Positions 36,131 through 47,700 of a DNA stretch of 64,000 nt are shown here, piece by piece. The notes below the pieces were generated by a model. The model was not told the origin of the DNA, did not search any database, and was given only the letters and a program-made list of their open reading frames with translations. Source of the DNA: Microstegium vimineum (Eukaryota; Streptophyta; Magnoliopsida; Poales; Poaceae); assembly GCA_022036555.1 (NCBI GenBank), contig CM039123.1:10231217-10295216 (forward strand). The letters run 5' to 3'. Position numbers and translations under genes: made by a program. Each line of letters begins with the position of its first letter. Within the stretch, counting starts at the first letter, position 1.

Positions 36131-37600
36131 GGAACGAGAGAACCCCCAATAGAAAAAATATTAGAAAGGAAAAATACAAGTGTTAAGACAATACATTGCA
36201 TAAAGGACTTACTCCCCAAATGCACAGGATCTGATTGTATTGCAAGGTTGACCTACTAATCGCTCAAAGACTATGACTTTTGGAATAATTACATGATTTC
36301 GAAGGTCCTATAATGATCTTACCACACATAACCACAAAATTTATAATATGTTTCTTATAGAACTTACAGATTTATTTGTGTCGGTGGTTGTTCTGTATAT
36401 TAACTCAACTAAAGGTGTATAATGAGATTCAGCGGAATAGTGTATATGCTGTTAGTTTTGATGACGTGAAGCTTTTCGTTGACACCTATTTTAATGTGAT
36501 AAGTTAGTTGTACCTATTTATATTTCTTAAAACTAGCTTTTCTCATATGTTTTTTTATTTTTTTTATTTTTTAGTTGGCTAAGATAATTAGAATAAGATA
36601 ATAAATGTTTGTTGCATGATACATATGGTGTAAGTTAATTTAGGTAAACCTTCTATGTTTAAATGATACTTTATTTACTTTTCATATAAAATCAATTTTG
36701 TGTTCAAAATGTGTCTGAGGCATCTTCGAGTTCGGCTTGATCTTGTTTTCTTTTTTTTGCAATACATTTGTTATCGAACCTAGTTCTAGCTTAGATAGTG
36801 TGGTCTTTCCCCAACAAAATTGGTAGTAGCTAATGACATAGCCAACCCTTAGCTCCCTCTCCCCTTTTATAGGGGAGGTGGGAGGAGATATATTATCTTT
36901 ATTTCTCATTGTGGTGCTAGTATTTACAAAAATACCATGAAAGGCTACAAATGAAACCTAAATTTTGTATTGTGAATCCCTAGGCCATGTAATTGGGCCT
37001 TCAACACGATAATGGGGTTGCCAACATATAATACAACCCCAATAGGAGCCCCTCAGTTATTTGGTCTGGATTGAAAGTACAAGACCCAAATAGCTGAATA
37101 CAACAAAGCGTGGCCCAATTACAACTTGGACTTGGCACATAACTTTCGTCTTACATAGATAGTCTAACGACTACTTTATCTCTTGCTAGTCTTTGGGAGC
37201 AATCTTCGCTCAAACCTCCATGATTCTTTCCTTGACATCTCTTTTTTGACCTTGGGCCCTTGGTACCATGTTTTTGCAATTCAGCCTTCACCAAAGATGT
37301 TGACGTAGCTGAAGCAAGCGAAGCAGTCGACACAGGTGAAATAGTTGTAGATGAACACGCCTTCAAGTTTTCACTCGTTGGTGCCAGGCAAGTCTTTTAT
37401 CTTTGGGCGGATTACGTGTCCAATGTGCTCCTCGCCAATCCCTCTTGGCTGGAGCTTGTGAGAAAATCATGCTTGTTTAAGTTAAACGTTGCAAGCACGG
37501 TAGATGATGAAATATTGTAAATGGAGATCCTCCTGAACTGATCGGCAGCGAAAGCGGTGCTTTTAGATTATTTCCTTGCCAACCCCGTTCCTTTTGAGGC
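36131..37600. other. AT-rich intergenic DNA with repeat remnants
   Basis: No gene is supported. Bases 36940-37150 (ggccatgtaattgggcc, acccaaatagctgaa) look like LTR leader sequence but have no partner. The ORF at 37260-37520 has no recognisable domain. Confidence 0.35.
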
Positions 37601-37611
37601 AATGAGTCAAG

Positions 37612-37870
37612 GAAAGGTGAAATGAGCCCCTTAACGCTTTTATATTATTTGAGCATTTGAGCACTAACCCCTTATACATTTTCAGGTAAGGGGCGAAATA
37701 TTGACAAATGAGCCCCTTAGCTTAGATACTTTGGCACCAACGCACACCTTTTCGGGCGAGGGGCAAAAAGTTGTGAAACGAGCCCCTTGACTTTAGGTTT
37801 TAGATTTCATTAGCGCCAACCCCTCACACCTTTTTGGGCGATGGGTGAAGGGTCGCAAAATGAGTCATTC
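37612..37870. repeat. Minisatellite, three units of about 85 bp
   Basis: Three units each contain a gagccccttgactt-like core, then ccaaccccttacacctttt, then gggcgaggggcgaaa. The divergence indicates an old tandem array. Confidence 0.65.
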
Positions 37871-40560
37871 GTCACTAGCTTTTAAATTAGGTTTTTTTTT
37901 TACTCGTGGTTAATATTTTTTTGGGACGAAAGAAAAATTATATTATATAAAATCTGGATACATCAATCCTCAGTAGGGTGTTGGCGAAAACTTTGCTGAT
38001 GATATTGGTGCTGATTGTGAAATAAATTAGGAAAAAGTTTGCAAAATGTTGATGTATGTTTTGTTTTTGTTAATTATATGCTTATTCTTAAGTTTTGGGA
38101 GATTTTGAATGATCCGTTGTCTGGGGAATGTGAAAGGATCAAAGTATTTGTTATACGTTGGGTATTAATTTTGTAATCCTGTAAACCCATTGGTACTGGC
38201 GTTCTCGAGCACTTCAAGACTACCGTTTGCCGAAGATTCATATCACAAAGTGAAAATATGCTCACCGTATATTCTCTAGCTAGGGTTGCCACCTCAAACC
38301 GCCTCATTTTTATTGGGAGCCAGCACGCTGGTTTCTCATCATTGCGATACTCTTCGTTGGGGGAACACTAGCGTTCATTTTGCATGGCTCTCCAATTTAT
38401 TCTTGCCGCAAGATTGGTCTTCTTTGTTACTTCTCAAAACAGATTGGAATAGTGCATACAGTTCGGTAGGAACTTATCATCCGGCCAATAATAATTTTTA
38501 AATATATAGGCTACTTTTGAGAGAAGACGCGCAAAAGCACCCGTCGTTGCATATTCAAGTAAAAAAAGTGAAGCACAAAGCTTTTAGGTTGGGCCCCAGG
38601 GAAATATCAGAGTGAATAATATGAGACATCTCTGACCGGGTATGGTGCTGGGGACTTCGCTGCATAATAAGTGTATGACAATGTTTGTCGAGTGCAAAAA
38701 TAATCCAGATGCAAATTGACAGTTGTACTTATCTGCCATGAATGTTCAGTATGTGAATGACTTCTCGCCGGCTATTATTACGTTTCAAAAACTTTTCGCC
38801 GGCTATTGTCGAGATCAGGAGTGTGCTCGCGCCTCTTTGCCTGTCAGGGTGCGATGTTGAGCTATGTACTAGCATGTAAGAAGGTCGTTATGACATGCAT
38901 AAATATTAAATTTTCTCAACTTTTAATTAGATTTATAAAAAACACGTATAATATTTATATTTTTAAATACATTTATTATTAAAATATATTTAATGACATA
39001 TATATCTAATGGTGTTAATTAGATATTATAAATAATTATAGTCTTTTATATATGATTAGTTAAAGTTAAGAAAATTTAAATTTTTGGGAGGTGAGAATGA
39101 CTACGTTTAGCACAGAGGGAGTAGTTTCTTCGCCGTACTAGCAGCATGCTTTCCCTTTCGCGCCACATGCGCGGTGCAAGCGTTGTCCTCTTTCCGGTAC
39201 ATGACAAAATCTTAAGTTTCGTCATTTTTTACATTATTTAAACATCAAAGTAAATTACTTTTTGGTAGTGCCCCAAAGGCGAAGGCAGGTTGTTACCTAT
39301 TTCTAAAATACTCATCGATCCACACAATTTTATTTCTAATTTCTAAAAAAACAAACCTAAGAGGAGTAATATGCCTTGGGAAGCAATTTCATTTCTCGCT
39401 ACCAATTCCCAATTCTTGTCTTTCAACTACCTTTCACTCTGAGCCAAAAAAAACTACATTTCACTCTGTTGGAGTAGGCAAGTGGAAAATTATGACACAA
39501 AAGAACAATGACGTAATTCGAGGAGGCTCAAACTCCCTCGACCCCCATGCAACGCAACAACAAAAACCTTTAATTCCAAGAAAGTTATTTTGCAATCTGT
39601 AGCAGACTTCCAGTTGGTGTTAGCACCTCAAGAAATCATCACCAAATCATGAACGCCTTCTGGTTTGACCCGAAAAGAACTAGTAGGGCACAGCACATGC
39701 CAAGTATTGCACATAGCCCTAAGAAAAAGGCCTTGATCACATACATCCATAAGTAGACTTAAGCAGCAGTCAGTCACATAGCTGCAAGTAGTTTCTATTC
39801 CTGAAGCAACTTGTGAAATCATCTGCGTTCACCAATCCACAAAATCATAAATCATAAAGAAAAAATGTCAGTTTTTTAGACATAATAGCATGGAATTTAC
39901 ATGCCTTAACAGTAGGTCACCAACTAGTGCAACTACCAGCCACCGTATGTAAGAAACAAATGTAGCAGTAATACGAATGCAAATCAGTCAGCCTTTGGCA
40001 CATGGCAAATGTTAGCGGGAATGCTTGGTGGTTAGGAGAACTATCTGCCACAAAAGTAGGGATATCATATCAACCTGCTCCAATGCCATATTAGGTAAAA
40101 TATTAGTCAAATAGACATCACCCCATTTGTGGAACTTCTCCATGAGTTAAGTGTGTTCTTTTTCAAATTCATTCTACACAACTTGTATGTTATGTCATAT
40201 CCCATAGGTGGCCAGACCATCAGCCAACAACAGAGTTTTGAAGTAATAATAAAACAAAAATCAGTAAATAGCTCTAATCTGCTGGACTCAAATCCATGTG
40301 GTCAGGCTTGTTTTTTTTTCTCCACCTCTTCCTCAAGATGCAGATTCTTTTCTTCTTTTCTAACACCGTTGTGCCAATGACCTCCCCTGTCCCGCACTTC
40401 TCCCACCTCCAGGGTAAACACTCATCACAAGATTTGTTCGATTTTGTGGCCCCACCTTGACTCTACCCGTCGCAGGTCCTCAACACCCCATCTAGTGACA
40501 CCCCGGCTGCCCCGCCCACATCCTGCGGCCACTGCCTGACCTCGTTGCTGCCCCCAACGC
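37871..40560. other. Intergenic DNA with scattered repeat remnants
   Basis: Bases 38900-39122 end in gcacagagggag, like a Stowaway terminus. The rest shows no coding signal on either strand. It extends to the 3' flank of the pseudoprotease gene at 41016. Confidence 0.35.
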
Positions 40561-40569
40561 CTTTTCTAT

Positions 40570-40745
40570 ACGCCATAATTCATCTAGCGATACTAAGACA
40601 TTTAGATAATTTAATTTTATTGTATTCCCGCACAAAGATCTAATCACCATGTAATTTAATCTCAACCTGAAATTCGCTATTAGTTGAACCCAGGACCCGA
40701 GGAATGCTATTGGAGCCACCTATCCAACTCAGCTAGAGGCCCGTT
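40570..40745 (-). mobile_element. tRNA-derived SINE candidate
   Basis: On the minus strand, gggcctctagctgagttgg (A-box-like) is followed about 45 bases later by ggtcctgggttcaact (B-box-like), the layout of a tRNA-related RNA polymerase III promoter. A non-tRNA body follows. The 3' end and target duplication could not be fixed. Confidence 0.5.
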
Positions 40746-41015
40746 CACACAGTGATTTTGTAGCACGAGCAATTGGTGCAGTCATTCATTCAGCTACGAA
40801 GGGCACAGGAAGCAAAATCAAATATGGCTAACAGTATAACTAAAGAGAATGCTAAACTGAATCAAGTGATGCAGTGAGATACCATGATGAATCATGTGGT
40901 ACTGCCAATGTGGTGCCAACTAAGCGGCTGATGAGACGAGACTGAGGATAACAATAACAAGGAAATATTCATATACTGGTGCTTGCTACAACAGTTCTGT
41001 TAAGTGCCTACCTGC

Positions 41016-44000
41016 TCAATCTTCAGGACAATAAGAGATCTGCAAGGGCAGAATAATGGTTCTCTTAACCTTTCCAACAAGATCATTAACTTCAATCTAC
41101 AATGAACAGAGTAAAATATTTGTTAAAAATGTTATTTTCAATCATAATTCCACTGATAATTTTTGTTATTGCAAGTAACATTAACACACCTTGAAATCAT
41201 TACCCGTCTCGTCCCATTGAGTGAATCCAAACCAATATTGAGAAGATGATCTTCAAACTATTCAGAAAGACTGACCATGTAAACCATAATTGTATCTAGA
41301 TTAAATTGATGCACTGATATCAGAGATAGTTACCTCTGGTAGGTAGCGAGGGTCCACATTGGAGAAGCTAAGTACATTTCCTCGTCTAATACCATGCTTC
41401 TCAGCATCAGAATGAACTGTCACCTAGATAAAATCAAAAGAGTTGTGTTATGGTCGGCAGAGTCTATGAAAAGAGGTCCAGGCCTAGTGGCTGAACCAGA
41501 CCATGTCAAGGGTCTTTAGCCCAGACGTGAGTCATAGCAATAATTAGTTAAGTTATAATCAGAGTCCTAGCAGGATAGGAGTAGTTAAGATTGTAATCTC
41601 CTTATTAGTAGTAGAAGTTGTTAGGCAAGTTATATAAGAGTTGTACTCTGGATTGAATAGATTAAGCCTGGGATTGAGACATAAGTCTCCCTTGGGCGCC
41701 CAGCCCTGCTATCTCGAGTTCCCCTGTTTCTCATCTGCTAGCGCTGTTCCCAGGGTGCCGAGCACGGCACCTCCACCTCGCCGCCGTGCCTTCAAGCCCA
41801 GGCTGCGTCACCGCTACAACCTCCGCAGCCTAAGCTCTAACAAGTTGTGATATGGCCAACAGCACATATAGATCGAATTTAGTTATACCTCGTCTACAAT
41901 GAAGCCGTCATTGATTTTGTATTTGTAACTGAGACGATCTTGGCGTACAATATCCAAAAGCTTCACAGTTCTAAAGGACATACCAAGCATAGGACGAGCA
42001 ATATGGCTGCAATAATTTGGATAAAGAAACTCAGATCTGAAATTGAATTTTGGATTTAGTCCAATGAAAGCAGCTTCATAATAATAGATAATCAACACTT
42101 TAAAGACTCATGTGTTTAGCATCAGGGGCGGAGCCAGAAATCAAGGATAGGAGGGGCAGCTTCAATTAAGGGGGGCCAAACCTTCATGAATGAGCTAAAT
42201 AAACACTAGAAATTAAGAGCTAATCAAGGATTAATAGAGGAAGTAATAGGATGTTGGGGGGTGCCAAGCCCCCCCTAGCCCCTCCCTCCCTCCGCCCCTG
42301 TTTAGCATATATTTAGCTTGTCTGATAATCCTGTTACCATTTATGACAATGTGGTACTCGTTGATTTGAAAAAAAAATGCAACGCCAATTTAGATCACTG
42401 GTTGTTTAATCACTTTTGTGTTTCTCAACTGCTAAGTGTCCCAAGTTTCAACTTATGTTATCATACTCAATGGTTGTGACAGGTGGGGAACAACTCATCC
42501 AAGTTATTGAATGGATATGGCAATTAAGGAAAAGCGAAACACACCCAAACTTGGTCCACATTGTGATGCATAAACGGATCGTGGTGATAGAAATGATAGC
42601 CAGATCTTCGTTGTAATTACATGACATCCCTACGAGCTCACCAGAATGGTTAATCACCGGACCACCTATGCCACGCTGCACCAAAATAGTACAAATAATG
42701 AAACCAGAATAACATGAAAAGAACTTACTGATACGGTTGATTGATTATTACCGGCAAGTATTTACAGTTGACAAAGAGAAAGCAGTCTTCTTCTCCCACA
42801 TGATTGTCCCATGGTGAAGCTTCAAAGACATATTTTCATCCCTAGCCAATGTTTTAACCTTCTCGTTGTACCAGGGTCTGGAACCATCACGAGGGGGCTT
42901 CACTTCAACAGTTGATTCCACTTCTATCAAAGCAAGTTGATAGCGTTCACTGAAGAACAACATTTTCCCATCATACTTGCCCTTGTTCGGCAAGTGAACA
43001 GCCTTCTCCACATGGATTGCCAGCTGCAAAGATGAGAAACATATTGATGCATATTGATGCAGTTGAACTGTGTGAAACGATAATAATGGACAAGAATGTA
43101 CCACTACAGAAAGCACAAAGAAACCATGGATCAACAGCTGGAATATACCAAATAACAGATAACAGGATGTCAACATCAGAGAAAGGAGGTCGACAGTAAA
43201 CTATCAGTAAAACAAGACTACAAGAGGCACACAAGCACAACAATATGCACAATATCTTTAGATGAGATGCATATCAAAAGACAAGCCATAACTTAGCATG
43301 CATAATAATAAATACACTCCCAAAGCGGAAAGAGAGCAGTTAATTTACTAGGGGTTGCAAATCCAAACGCTGCTAATAGAATGAACAAGAACAATACAAT
43401 AATGCAGAGATAAGATGCTTGACAGAGTGTTGAACTTCAGATCGTAGTATTTACATGAGGCATGGGGAATGTGACAACAGGAACAGGCAACAAAGAGATG
43501 TGTGCTAGCCTAGATGGCGATAAGATTAAGCAGACCAGTTATAGCAGGCTCCATGGACTTCAAACCACTGAGGTTAGACTTGTGCATCACATAATTACTA
43601 AAGCAAAGCATGCAGTTGATGGTACCTTAGGCATAGGGCTATACAATCTAGCTTCATTTCTGCAGAAAACAACACGATATGAAGTCAGTATCCAAGCTTT
43701 TTCCTTATCCCAGTGGATGACGATGCCACTCCAGAGAATCTCATTCCCATCTGCAGTGCAAGCACGGAGAGAGGTATCACCAGGGAGGATATCAGGAGGG
43801 ATTGGACTTATTGGTGTGGTTTAGTCTTCCTCACCAGGACGTGTGAATGAAACATGGACGAGCCAAGGTGCCCCATCCAAGAGTTGTGCTGAAAGACAGA
43901 TGAAGGGGAATGGAAAAAACTGATCAGTTGTACATAAACTGCAGGGTTAAATCAGCAATGCACAGTTAAATCAGCGAAACCAAACCATCACGCTTGCTGA

Positions 44001-44439
44001 TCATGCTGCCGCGATCGCGATTGTGACCGAGAGTTTTGCGTGCTCGAAGTCTTGCCGGGACGGACATCTGCGTCCGCTCCTGCTCCTGCTGCTGCTTCTC
44101 CTCCTGCTCCTCCAAATTCTTCTCTTCGGGAAGCGATTCGAGCTCTTTAGGGCCTTCCTCCGCCGCGAGCCCACGTTTCTTTCCCTTGTGGACTCCAAGC
44201 TCCGGCCATGCAGCATTCTGCATCTCCAGCCCCAGCTCTCTTGCCCTCGACCGTGTGAGTCTCCGGTCGACCGACGCCGCCGCCGCCGCACTGCTCCCCC
44301 TCTCCCTCAATTGGGAGCCGTCGTGATCCCCAAGACTGTCTGATTTCGTCTCGTTGTGAACACGTACAATAAGGGACCGGATCAAAATTCTACCACCAAA
44401 CATAAATGCCCTAAATGTAATCGCGCATATCCGGATCAA
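41016..44439 (-). CDS. Trypsin-like pseudoprotease with PDZ-like domain, minus-strand paralog
   Basis: Nine exons: 44439-43986, 43888-43835, 43750-43626, 43023-42766, 42675-42545, 42036-41889, 41423-41334, 41257-41190 and 41096-41016. Exon 1 is Glu/Gln/Arg-rich and probably disordered. Exons 2-5 form a trypsin-like/DegP-like fold (SGIVIHWDKEKAWILTSYRV, RYQLALIEV, GIGGPVINHSGELVGMSC). Exon 7 is PDZ-like (HSDAEKHGIRRGNVL). Catalytic His, Asp and Ser are all replaced: LTSYRVV stands where LTSAHVV is expected, QLALIEV where DIALL is expected, and GIGGPV where GNSGGP is expected. Exon 8 is 68 nt against 69 in the neighbouring paralog. This shifts the frame unless it is a sequence error and would alter the last about 27 residues. 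The start is uncertain; later in-frame ATGs exist. The introns hold a solo LTR and a hAT MITE. Confidence 0.7.
41441..41847. mobile_element. Solo LTR with perfect 5-bp target duplication (AGTTG)
   Basis: The LTR spans 41446-41842, starts TGTTATGGTCGG and ends AGCTCTAACA. AGTTG flanks it on both sides. A TATA-like ttatataagag lies at about 41630. At 397 bp it is a compact LTR, inserted in the intron between the 148-nt and 90-nt exons of the pseudoprotease gene. Confidence 0.8.
42115..42308. mobile_element. hAT-type MITE with perfect 8-bp target duplication (TTTAGCAT)
   Basis: The element spans 42123-42300. It begins CAGGGGCGGAGCC and ends CTCCGCCCCTG, near-perfect inverted termini of a common grass hAT family. 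TTTAGCAT occurs on both sides. It is inserted in an intron of the minus-strand pseudoprotease gene. Confidence 0.85.
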
Positions 44440-44757
44440 GCACCTGTCGCCGTGCCACTCTCGACGCCCTTACTGCCTGCGGCCGTGCCGCGCCTGTCGC
44501 CGGTTGCGCCACCACTCATGCTCGGCGGTGCTTGGAGGGTGTTTTTTCCCAAGCACCGAGAGTAGGGTTTTTGGTATGTCCAATTTGGACTCTTGAAGGC
44601 CGGGATAAATCATCCCTTATTTGAGAATTCCTTATTTACTACAAGAAATATTTTTTTTTGTTTTAATCTTTTTGATTTGACATCCACCGACACCCCACCA
44701 CCGAGGCACCCGACCGAGAGCTCCCCCATCCGCCGCTGCTGGAGCGAAATTTTTCTG
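44440..44757. promoter_or_regulatory. Shared divergent promoter region of the two paralogs
   Basis: About 318 bases separate the two start codons, so both genes must be driven from this short interval. No unambiguous TATA box was found on either side. Confidence 0.5.
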
Positions 44758-47700
44758 ATGGGGGACACAGCGAGGTTGGATCCGTGCACCGTTGAGTTTT
44801 GCGAGAGGAGAATTGGGGAATTGAAGAGTGAGAAGAGGGAACTTGAGACGAAGTTGACGAATTTTTTCACGGAGTTGGCGGATTGCAAAAGAAGGAAGAA
44901 GCGTCTCAAGGAGGTCAAGTCTCTGAAGAGGAAGATTAAACATCCCGAGAAGCGGAAGAAGTTGGTGGAGAAGGCAGGTCTCGAGGACGCGAAGAAGCAG
45001 GCAAGCGAGATCAACTATGTGGAGGAGACTATCAAGTTTATGGAGAAGAGGAAGAAGAGTATTATTTTGGGGGCGAAGAGATCGATTTCCATAGCTGCTG
45101 CGCAGAGGCTCCTGGAACAGGAGGAGGACGAGAAGAACAAGAAGAAAGTTAAGGCAATGCCGGATCTTAATGGTTCGATCTTCTTTTCAATTGCATTGCT
45201 ATTTTAGTTGTTACCATTGCTATAGATGTATCTTCTTCTATTTCTCTTGCCTAAATTGTTTAATCGTATGACGTCCTTATCTAAATTATAATTTCTCTTG
45301 CCTTCTTCAGCTGTTATCAATAACCTTCCCACTCAGACCTATGGCCACAAGGATCCCGCCACTGTTGCCGCTGTGGGCGACCCGGATGACAATATGAAGC
45401 TCATAAATGTGGCAAAGGCAATCGTCAATGTTTCCTATCCCATAGAAACTCAAGGTAACAATCGACGGAAGATGTTCAGTTCACCCAATCTTGCTGTTTT
45501 CCTCCAAATCCCTGGCTGATGATTCCAACTCTGACTGCGGGCACATTATTTTTCAGATCTGGAAGATTTTGATGGGTGCTGTACTGGCATCATCGTTGCC
45601 TGGGACATGGACAATCAGACAGCAAAGATCCTCATTTGTGATTGTTTTCGCTACGGCATTGATGATAACTCCAAGAGCAAGGTGCTAACAAAACCTCTAC
45701 TGTGCTAAATATATGTTACCGTGTGTTGTTGTCGGATTATTATTTTTCATGCATCATGGCATGTTGATTGGTTAGTTATTCCTTTGCGGCTTTGTCCTTC
45801 AGATGTGGAAACCCTTCACATATTTGTCGCATTGGATTAGCCACACCTATCACGCCATACTGTAGTGGCAGAGTAACACTGTTTGTTTTCTTGCACTGTT
45901 CCAAGTTACAGATTATGTTCCTGTCCCTTTGGTATTACAGAGATACCTGCAATCTGATATCAGTTTTCTATCAAGTTCAAAGGTTTCTAGAAGTAACCAG
46001 CAGCTAGTGCAGTGCATGTTCGAAACTTCAAAACAATGTCGAACCTACAAGTTAGCAAGTGCTTGTCTCTGCTTTGAATTATTTTCTCACGTCCTATCGC
46101 TGCCTCAAGCTCTCCCATCTTCAACATTTCCATGACCCTGATTTGCTATTTTAACGCTGCCAGATGTTGCTTCAACGCATTTATGTGTTATTGCCATCAT
46201 TAGCTCCATTTACCCAGATTTTACCTATGATTTCATCTTTGCTTCTTCTCATGGTTCAAAAAGGCGACGCCTAGTCCCTGCCTAGGCGTGACTAATCGCT
46301 AGTCGAGGGGTTCTCACCTGGCCTACGGGGGTAGGCGGACCCCTAGGCGGGCAGAGGTCGCCGGTGGGGGAGGAGCAGCCTCGGGCAGAGTCGGACGGCG
46401 GGCGCGGGCGTATGCATGAGAGGAGCTGGTGGCGGCGGGCGATTCTCTTTTCTTTTTAAGTATCAGTGCATGTATTAGCCATCGCCTAGAAAAACGCCTT
46501 GAAACGCCTAGGCTGGCCTGGGCTCGCCTAGGCTCTAGGCCGTGGGTCGTCGCCTAGAATCCGCCTAGCGCCTTTTTGGACATTGCTTCTTCTTGTGGTG
46601 CCTTATTTGGTTCATCATTAACTTTCCTCTATTCTTAACCCTTTCACACAGTTGAACTGTATCTAAACATGTCTTGTCCTTGCAGATATACGTTCGTTGG
46701 CCATACAAGGAAGATGATGGCTTAATTGAGGCAAAATTGCTCTTCTTCAGCGTCTTCTATCAACTTTCTTTGCTGGAGGTTGCTTTTCAGGGAACGCTCC
46801 TGGATATACCAACACAGATCCCTCATTTTTGTTTGAGCCCTCCAAAATATGGTGATGAGATATTTGCATTGGGTAGGGACAAAGATTTGTCATTGGCGGT
46901 CCGTCGGGGGACAATTATGCAGGAACCGGGTTTTCGTCCGATGTGCCAAGGATACCTCTTTGTGGGCTATGAACTACCTGAGGTAATGATCATCATAGAG
47001 TTCTTCTGATGCATTATTGCTTAATTATTCATATTGGAACCATTTCTTTGGTGCAGTGTGGCACAGGAGGACCGGTGGTTGATCATCATGGCGATGTTGT
47101 AGGGCTGTCGCTAGCTTGCAATGAAGAATTTTCAGCTATTCTTCCTATCTCTACTGCCCTCTCATGTCTTAATATGTGGACTGAATACAGGTTTGTTTCC
47201 CCGCTTGTGCCAAGTCTCTTTCTATCTCTACCACCTTCTTATGTATTGCTATGTGGATTAAGTTTGGATTTGTTTCCCATTTTCTGGGTAGGTTCATTTT
47301 GGGTTTTCCAGTTTTAAAGTCAACGACTTCTTTAGAGTTACAGGGATCATTCCCCCTGTATGTATGCTTTATTGCAACAGGACCAACCGGTTCCACATTG
47401 TCTTGCAGCATATAGGTTCATCAGCAGGGAGCATCGCTCCTGCTCAAATGCATACAGGTTCGTAGAATAAGCCATCTGCTACTACAGAGCACGAAGACTC
47501 ATTACTCACATCAAGCTCATAGGAGCACACATCTAAGCATCTCACTATACTCCAATCCCCCCAAAACTGCAGCTCCTCTGGGGCCAGACCTGGTAGCACC
47601 TTGGAGCCACCAGCACCAGTAGCCACTGCATCCATATCATATAAGCTCTGATCAGCCATCAATATGCACCAGATATCAAGCTGATTCTTCGTGGTGTCAT

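Noticed and set aside
38900..39122. Possible complete Stowaway element
   Set aside because: Only the right terminus (gcacagagggag) is present. No matching left end or TA duplication was found.
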